From Halichoerus grypus (taxonomy: Eukaryota; Chordata; Mammalia; Carnivora; Phocidae): a stretch of DNA of 64,000 bases. The position numbers and the translations under genes are program-made. Positions 58,601 through 64,000 of the stretch are shown here, in pieces (the first letter of the stretch is position 1; each line of letters opens with the position of its first letter). The notes under the pieces are model-generated. The model was not told the origin of the DNA and did not search any database. It saw nothing but the letters and a program-made list of their open reading frames with translations. The stretch lies in assembly GCF_964656455.1 (NCBI RefSeq), contig NC_135716.1:105184389-105248388 (forward strand), in the 5' to 3' direction.

Positions 58601-61600
58601 CTGGCATTCAGGACTGCCGTGAGTATGCCCAAAGAGCGGACAAGGAAGAGAGGAGAAGGGAAGAAAAGAAAGATCGAGAGCGAACAAGAGAGCAAGAGCA
58701 GTAAAGTTCATTTAGTGATGAGGTGGAAGAGTCATTGGAGATTTGCCTTAGACAAAAGCAGTAGTACTGTTAGGTAGTATTACATTGTGTGTCCCTACTT
58801 TATTCCTTTTCTTCCCCCCTCTTTTTTTTTTTTGATTTGGTTATGATGGGCCACAATCAGGGTTCTGTTTGATCTCATTAGTACTGAATTTCAGAGTCAC
58901 AGTTGTTGAGAAGTATAAAATCTACTGGGTGAAGATTCCTGGTCCTATAATTTCACAACCAAACGCCCTGCCTTTTACGACACCTGAAGCTACAAGAGCC
59001 CCTTTGTCGACATTCCCTCCGGTCTCCCATCTAACCAAATCAGTAAGTAACATTTTTATGGTTTCACCAAATGCAATCTGTAATAACGGTGTCTTTGGAA
59101 ATTGTGGTTCTAGGCTTGGTGAAGTATGTAGAGAAGTAGCTGTACTGGGTCACGGTAGTAAGTTTTTGGGATTTCTGCAGGAAATCTGAAGGAAGTCTTC
59201 ATTGCAACATTATGACTTACAGGTCAGAATAAAGGCAGTGCAAGATCCTGCATGTTCGAATTGTGGATCTGACATTCATACAGAGTCTGTACAGCTAAAT
59301 ATCAAACGTGGAAGAGGAAGATTAAAGCTTGGGCTAAATTTAGACAGGATTTGGAGGAGAATCTTGAAATGGTGATGTAACTCTTAGATCTGATTTCATG
59401 AAAGCCAATGAGTACTGGGGGATTCTTTGTGCTGAACTACAGAAACTCTTCTGCAAACTCATCAGCTAGAATTCATTCAGGCCCTCTGGTTCAGAAGAAT
59501 GATGACTGAAAAAACATATCTTGTAAAGGGTAATGCATACTGGAAACATTAGGAAATTTTCACTGAAAGAAGTTCTGATGTTAGACTTATTAATTCAGAA
59601 GTGCATGTAATGAAAAATGTCTTACAGCAAGTTATTACAGTTGAAAGAACAAACTTGGGTTTGATTCCCGACTTGTTTACTTTCTGTGTGGCTTTGGACA
59701 AGCTACTTAATTCTCAAGGGCTCAGTTTCTTCACCTATAAAATGAGAAATCTTAATATCTAGCTCTTAGTATCATTATGAGAATTAAAACAATGTAATGA
59801 ATATAAGGTTTCTAACTACTTTGCACTTAATAGAAATTCTGTAAATATTAGTTCCTTTTTTCTTTTCCTTCTCTTTTTTGTCTTTTTATAGCTCTTTGTT
59901 CTTGTAGGGAAGACTAAGTAAAGCACTTGTGCTCCTATGTAATGTCTCATTTTGTTTTCCTTCTACATTTTGCAATGTATGATGATTTTATTTGACTACA
60001 TTATTATGAATGTTACACTTTTGACCATATAATTAGATCTTTTATTTGCACTTGTCTATTTAGTCTTTTTTTTTTTTTAAAGATTTTATTTTTAAGTAAC
60101 CCCTACACCCAACATGGGTATTGAACTTACAACCCCAAGACCAAGAGTTGCACCACATGTTCCACCGACTGAGCCATCCAGGCACCCCTCAGTTTACTTA
60201 GTCTTAATATTTAATTTCAAAGCTGCTTTAGGGGAGTAAATAGTCATTTTGGACCTGAGCTTCCTGATAGGAATCTACTGACAAAATTGTCTTTCCATAT
60301 ATTCACATAAAAGGCATTTGTTTTCAGAGCTTTTATGGTATCTCTGCACCAGGTTTGTAACCTCTGATTATAGAACGGTTTAAAAGAGTCATGAGATTAC
60401 AGCATTTGTAGAGCTAGAAGAGACCTCAGTGTTCGGTCCCTGTTGTGTAGTTGAAGGTATACAAGAGAGACAGTAAGTTCTTTAGCAAACATGCTGGAGT
60501 AAAGGGGAGAGCAGAGACCAAAAATCCAAGTTTCGTAGTGGCTTGTTTTTTCCACTCTACTGTGACTTTTAAGTTCCTGTGAAATAGTAAGAAATATATA
60601 TATATATATATATTGGTCTCTGCCGTGGTTCCTGCTAATATTTGGCCATTGACCCCAGTTCCTGATACAGAGCTCCTAAATCTCTTGTAATTTCCTGAGT
60701 GGTAGGAATACCTTTTGTTCTAATGAGGTAACTCTGGGTGGGCTCCTGGATGAGGGCAGAAAGACCAACCCATGGGGGTGCCTGGGTGGCTCAGTCGTTA
60801 AGCGTCTGCCTTCGGCTCAGGTCATGATCCCAGGGTCCTGGGATCGAGCCCCTCATCGGGCTCCCTGCTCCGCGGGAAGCCTGCTTCTCCCTCTCCCACT
60901 CCCCCTGCTTGTGTTCCCTCTCTCGCTGTGTCTCTCTCTGTCAAATAAATAAAATCTTAAAAAAAAAAAAAAGACCAACCCATGCTGGGAACTTTCTACT
61001 TCACTCTCTATTTTCCAGAGATGAAAGAGGGGCTGAAAATAGAGTCAATAATCCATCATGCCTCCACGATGAAGCCTCTATAAAAATCCCAAAAGTATGG
61101 GGTTCAGAGAGCTCCCAGATTGCTGAACACATGGAGGTCCTGGGAGGATGGTGCCTTAGGGTGTGGAAGCTCCATACCTCTTGCCACATACCTTGCCCTG
61201 TGTGCCTCTTCCATCTGACTATTCCTGGGTTGTATCCTGTAATAATACACTTGGCACACCTGGGTGGCTCAGTTGGTTAAGTGTTGGACTCTTGATTTTG
61301 GCACAGGTCATGATCTCAGGTTGTGAGATCGAGCCCCACGTGGGCTCCGTACTCAGCAAGAAGTCTGCTTGAGATTCTCTTTCTCTCCCTCCCTCTCCGC
61401 TTATGTGTGCTCTCTCTCTTTAACTCTCTTCCTAAATAAATAAATAACATCTTAAAAAAAGAAATAACACACTGGTAATCTAGTAAGAAAGCTGTTTTCC
61501 TGAGTTCTGCAAACCATCCTAGTATATTATCAAACTCGAGGAGAGGGTCATGGGAACCCCAATCCCCTCCAGTGGGAACCTGGAACTTGCGATTGGCCCT

Positions 61601-63207
61601 GAAAGGAGCAGTCTTTTTTTTTTTTTTTTTTTTTAAAGAATTTATTTATTTATTTGACAGAGAGAGACACAGCGAGAGAGGGAACACAAGCAGGGGGAAT
61701 GGGAGAGGGAGAAGCAGGCTTCCCGCGGAGCAGAGAGCCCGATGTGGGGCTCGATCCCAGGACACTAGGATCATGACCTGAGCCGAAGGCAGACGCTTAA
61801 CGACTGAGCCACCCAGGTGCCCCTGAAAGGAGCAGTCTTATGGGACCGAGCCCCTAACTTGTAGGATGGAACACTAACTTCAGGTAGATTGTGTCAGAAT
61901 GGAATTGCGATGTGGGATACGCAGTTGGGGTCCCCAGAGAACTGCAGAATTGGTTAATGTGGGAAAACCCGCCACACATTTGGTGGCCAGAAATATTGGT
62001 AGAGTAGAAGAAATGAGAAGTGTTTTTTTTTTTTTTTTTTTAAAGATTTTTATTTATTTATTTGACAGAGAGACACAGCGAGAGAGGGAACACAAGCAGG
62101 GGGAGTGGGAGAGGGAGAGGGAGAAGCAGGCTTCCCGCCGAGCAGGGAGCCCGATGAGGGGCTCGATCCCAGGACCCTGGGATCATGACCTGAGCCAAAG
62201 GCAGACGCTTAACGACTGAGCCACCCAGGCGCCCCTGAGAAGTTTTTTTTTATTCATTTCCCATTAGATTTAGTTACGTAGTATTTAACTCTCTTCTGAA
62301 ATACACCCTCACAGCGCCTTCTAACAAGATGACTGCACATTTGCTCTGTCAAATTGTAGAGCTGACATTTTTTGATATGCTTCCTCTTTTTTGCCATAAG
62401 AAGCTCTGAATTAAGTCATTGTAGATTGTTCCTGTTTTTCCTCCACTAAATTGTTATTATTTGGAGTGGTGGTATATATAGGGATAACCATTTTTACTTA
62501 TAATTTTAATATCCAATTTGAACCTGAATTCTAGAAGCAGAGTTCAGGATCTAAATATAAAAACTTGCTAAGAGTTTGTCCATTTGCTTTTTAAAAGTCC
62601 ATTCTAAAAACTCAAGGGTATCCTTTAGGTAAGAATGTCAATGTGGACTTAAATATTCTCTAAGATGTTTTTCAAAATTTGCTAGAAACTTTGCTCCAGA
62701 ACATAATTAATGTGAAATATTTTGGGTATTAAAGTCCTTTTAATTTTGTGTATTAAAATCCTTTTAATACTCATGCACATTATAGTCCAACTAATGTTGT
62801 CTTCCAGATTTTAATTAAAATTAATTAAGTTTAAAAGTTCACAACCTAACTACTACTTTGATCATTTCTAATTTGGGATGTGTCTTTTGTTTCCTTCTTT
62901 GAAATATCTATTATGAGAAGATATTCTTGTTAAAATTTGTGCTTCCAGGTAGTGGCTCTTTTATCATGGTGAAATGAACTGCTTGGTTGGTAATTAAGAC
63001 TTTTTCTCCCTGTCATTTTTCTAGTTCAGTGCTTCAGATTGTGGGAACAAGAAGTTCTGTATTAGGAGTCCTGTGAACTGTGACCCAGAGAAGGAGCCGG
63101 CCTGTTTCTTCTTGTCCTTCACACGAGATGACCAGTCAGTGGTGGTTGAAATGAGTGGTCCCAGTAAAGGCTATTTATCCTTTGCGTTTTCTCATGACAG
63201 ATGGATG
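55430..63207 (+). CDS. FRRS1: FRRS1, ferric-chelate reductase 1, 5' half (spliced, five coding exons, partial)
   Basis: FRRS1 is a membrane ferric reductase of the cytochrome b561 family with an N-terminal Reeler domain, a DOMON domain and a C-terminal b561 core; it reduces Fe3+ to Fe2+ using electrons carried across the membrane. Joining 55430-55625, 56491-56627, 57694-57788, 58895-59042 and 63025-63207 gives 759 nt, 253 codons, no stop, with GT/AG at every junction. Visible parts: hydrophobic signal peptide (residues 1 to about 20), Reeler domain (about 20-175) with Cys32 and Cys107 and an N-glycosylation site at Asn50 (NIS), a Pro/Thr-rich hinge (about 160-190), and a Cys-rich lead-in (Cys198, 204, 211, 219) to the DOMON domain. 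The human protein is about 592 residues, so roughly 57% (DOMON remainder and all membrane helices) lies beyond the window. Recognition rests on remembered similarity to mammalian FRRS1, not on a search. No frameshift or premature stop is seen. Confidence 0.95.
55626..56490 (+). other. FRRS1: FRRS1 intron 2
   Basis: 865 bp, phase 1, GT-AG. No repeat recognised; the open frames inside it are not conserved-looking coding sequence. Confidence 0.85.
56491..56627 (+). CDS. FRRS1: FRRS1 coding exon (Reeler domain, middle)
   Basis: Acceptor TGTTTCTCAG, donor CAG|GTTTGT. It supplies bases 2-3 of Val66 and codons 67-111 (VTLSGQPFRGFLLEAR through LLTCEDVQ). The FRGFLLEAR stretch is the typical Reeler signature for this protein family; Cys107 is a probable disulfide partner. 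Ends on a codon boundary (phase 0). Confidence 0.93.
56628..57693 (+). other. FRRS1: FRRS1 intron 3
   Basis: 1066 bp, phase 0, GT-AG. Contains an old L2-like stretch on the minus strand starting near 56930 and no SINE. Confidence 0.85.
56930..57010 (-). repeat. L2 3' end fragment
   Basis: ATTCATTCATTTAATAAACA, TTATTATATCAGGAACTGTC is the reverse of the L2 3' terminus. Confidence 0.7.
57694..57788 (+). CDS. FRRS1: FRRS1 coding exon (Reeler domain, later part)
   Basis: Acceptor TTTTATTTCAG, donor CT|GTGAGT. Codes residues 112-142 and two bases of Leu143. It contains the KIKVYWNAPSNAP motif near the end of Reeler domains. Length 95 nt; the split Leu codon (CT|A) is completed by the next exon. 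Confidence 0.92.
57789..58894 (+). other. FRRS1: FRRS1 intron 4
   Basis: 1106 bp, phase 2, GT-AG. Holds a short L2 3'-end match (57955-58018); otherwise unique sequence with an AG-rich tract around 58630-58705. Confidence 0.85.
57955..58018 (+). repeat. L2 3' end fragment
   Basis: CCTAGCACAGGACCTGGCAC, TAATAGGCACTTAATAGACA, TTGAATGAATGAAA. Confidence 0.75.
58895..59042 (+). CDS. FRRS1: FRRS1 coding exon (end of Reeler domain and hinge)
   Basis: Acceptor TGAATTTCAG, donor TCA|GTAAGT. Completes Leu143 and codes residues 144-192. The first part (VTVVEKYKIYWVKIPGP) closes the Reeler fold; the remainder is a Pro/Thr/Ser-rich linker (PFTTPEATRAPLSTFPPVS) likely to be extended and O-glycosylated. 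Ends in phase 0. Confidence 0.93.
59635..59855 (+). repeat. MIR SINE
   Basis: TTGGGTTTGATTCCCGACTT, TGGCTTTGGACAAGCTACTT, CAGTTTCTTCACCTATAAAA in MIR order, nearly full length. Confidence 0.88.
60067..60189 (-). mobile_element. Old-type short CAN-related SINE
   Basis: TTTAAGTAACCCCTACACCC, CCACCGACTGAGCCATCCAG; TTTAGTCTT / CTTAGTCTT on the two sides. Confidence 0.88.
60594..60613. repeat. (AT)10 microsatellite
   Basis: 20 bp of AT dinucleotides directly at the edge of the family E repeat. Confidence 0.9.
60775..60970 (+). mobile_element. CAN SINE, sense to FRRS1
   Basis: Perfect 14-bp duplication AAGACCAACCCATG at 60761-60774 and 60971-60984. Confidence 0.96.
61253..61460 (+). mobile_element. 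CAN SINE, older subtype, sense to FRRS1
   Basis: GGCACACCTGGGTGGCTCAG head, TTGATTTTGGCACAGGTC body. AATAATACACTT / AAATAACACACT on the two sides. Confidence 0.92.
61616..61822 (-). mobile_element. CAN SINE, young-looking
   Basis: Perfect 17-bp duplication CTGAAAGGAGCAGTCTT at 61599-61615 and 61823-61839. Confidence 0.97.
62022..62235 (-). mobile_element. CAN SINE, young-looking
   Basis: TGAGAAGT at its two edges (62014 and 62236), with an extra GAGAGGGAGAGG unit in the GA region. Confidence 0.95.
62281..63024. other. Intronic, nothing recognised
   Basis: A+T-rich sequence up to the acceptor of the DOMON exon. Confidence 0.5.
63025..63207 (+). CDS. FRRS1: FRRS1 coding exon (start of DOMON domain)
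   Basis: Acceptor TTTTTCTAG, donor ATG|GTTTGT. Codes residues 193-253 in phase 0. Four cysteines (198, 204, 211, 219) precede the first DOMON strands (FFLSFTRDDQSVVVEMSG, GYLSFAFSHDRWM). The following exon, expected to begin with the acidic DOMON turn, is outside the window. Confidence 0.93.
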
Positions 63208-64000
63208 GTTTGTATCCCTCACTTACGTAAGTGGTAATGAAAGAAAATTACTAGAGGGACTGTAATCAGTGGCGGTGTACTTGTTGGTTCTAGAGTCAAA
63301 TGATCACACTTAACAATGGGAAGGGGAAGGGGAAAGCAGGACATGGTAACTTAGAGCAGATGCTGACCTAAACATCTTTGGGTATTTCATGTTTTTAACA
63401 GTTGTGCAATTACATAGCTCTAAGAACAGGCCATCCTACGGAGAGTTAGGAAAATCACTCTATATCCAGTGGACTTGCCAGTGTATCTTTCTGTCTGTCT
63501 CTGTCTGTCTGTGATAAAAGCAAGAAGTGCAGTTAAGAAAAGTTGCTCTGCATAAAAGTCTTATGTTATTTGTGATGCTTTTCCAACCCTCGTTGTTTTC
63601 TTGAGTGGCCAGCAACCACAGCATGGGTTGCTGCCTCGGTGTCCCCATTTTGGTAGTCATCGGTGCCTATCCCAAACAGAGAATGACACCTGGTGTGTCC
63701 AGGCATAAATATATTCTTCACCGGTAGGCTCCTTTGTCAGATCTAGGGAAGGCAGCATTTGTTTTAAGCTGATTCTCACTCTCCCTGGGTAGTGCTGAAT
63801 GGATTAAATGGTTCTATAGATGGCAGCCTTGTGCTGTGGTGTGGAAGACCCAAGTGCTGCAGAGGCATCCTGGTCTCCCTGAAGGAGGGCAGGAGAGTAT
63901 GGGCCAGGACATGTGTGAGTCCTGTTCAGAGCAGAGTTGGCGGGGAGGTTGGGGATGACTACAAATGGAGAAAGCCTCTTACTTCCACGTTAGCAAAGGC
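63208..64000 (+). other. FRRS1: FRRS1 intron 6 (partial)
   Basis: Runs from the exon 6 donor to the window edge. No exon or clear repeat is visible in it. Confidence 0.75.

Larger units (their letters stand above)
60606..62280 (+). repeat. LTR-like interspersed repeat, family E, copy 2, with four SINEs
   Basis: Same block order as 28241-29090 (TATTGGTCTCTGCCGTGG; GAGCTCCTAAATCTCTTGTA; TGCCTCTTCCATCTGACTAT; CTCGAGGAGAGGGTCATGGG; CCGCCACACATTTGGTGG), but enlarged by SINEs at 60775, 61253, 61616 and 62022. Removing them leaves about 0.85 kb, like copy 1. Confidence 0.65.
59043..63024 (+). other. FRRS1: FRRS1 intron 5
   Basis: 3982 bp, phase 0, GT-AG. Over half is repeats: one MIR, an old SINE, and an LTR-like element carrying four younger SINEs (60606-62280). 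Confidence 0.85.

Overview
The window is nuclear DNA from a carnivoran mammal. It carries nearly forty copies of the tRNA-derived CAN SINE family (head close to GCGCCTGGGTGGCTCAG, then an (A)TAAATAAAATCTT tail) together with L1, MIR, L2, MER20, MER5 and MaLR repeats. The SINE heads are the arctoid-like type (GGGGCGCCTGGGTGGCTCAGT), and I found none of the young dog-type heads (GGGATCCCTGGGTGGCGCAG). This points to a non-canid caniform (bear, pinniped or mustelid group), but the species cannot be fixed from the sequence.

Only one protein-coding gene is convincing: the 5' half of FRRS1 (ferric-chelate reductase 1, also called SDR2) on the + strand. A probable non-coding first exon ends at 44329 beside an ETS-type CCGGAAGT element. 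Five coding exons follow at 55430-55625, 56491-56627, 57694-57788, 58895-59042 and 63025-63207. Spliced, they give 253 codons with no stop: signal peptide, Reeler domain, hinge and the start of the DOMON domain. The rest of DOMON and the cytochrome b561 membrane part lie beyond 64000.

From 1 to about 44.2 kb is intergenic sequence. By comparison with the human 1p21.2 gene order this would be the FRRS1-AGL interval, which is inference. It splits into (a) 1-12.6 kb with scattered SINEs, an L2 split by MER20, and two MaLR LTRs; (b) 12.6-27.8 kb, a block rich in endogenous retroviral LTRs. Family A has three copies (12665, 15142 and inverted at 27100). Family B has three copies (inverted at 16262, and a pair at 20227 and 24465 bracketing about 3.7 kb with a broken gag-like fragment). 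This block also contains a 5'-truncated L1; (c) 28-44 kb, with a second truncated L1 with intact target-site duplications, a MaLR inside an older L1, MER5 copies, and many SINEs.

From 44.3 to 64 kb is FRRS1 with its introns. Intronic SINEs are mostly antisense to the gene (10 of 12). Intron 5 holds an LTR-like repeat broken up by four SINEs. I found no RNA genes, CRISPR arrays or other coding genes, and no sign of an undescribed system. The interesting content is the retroelement history and the FRRS1 5' architecture.
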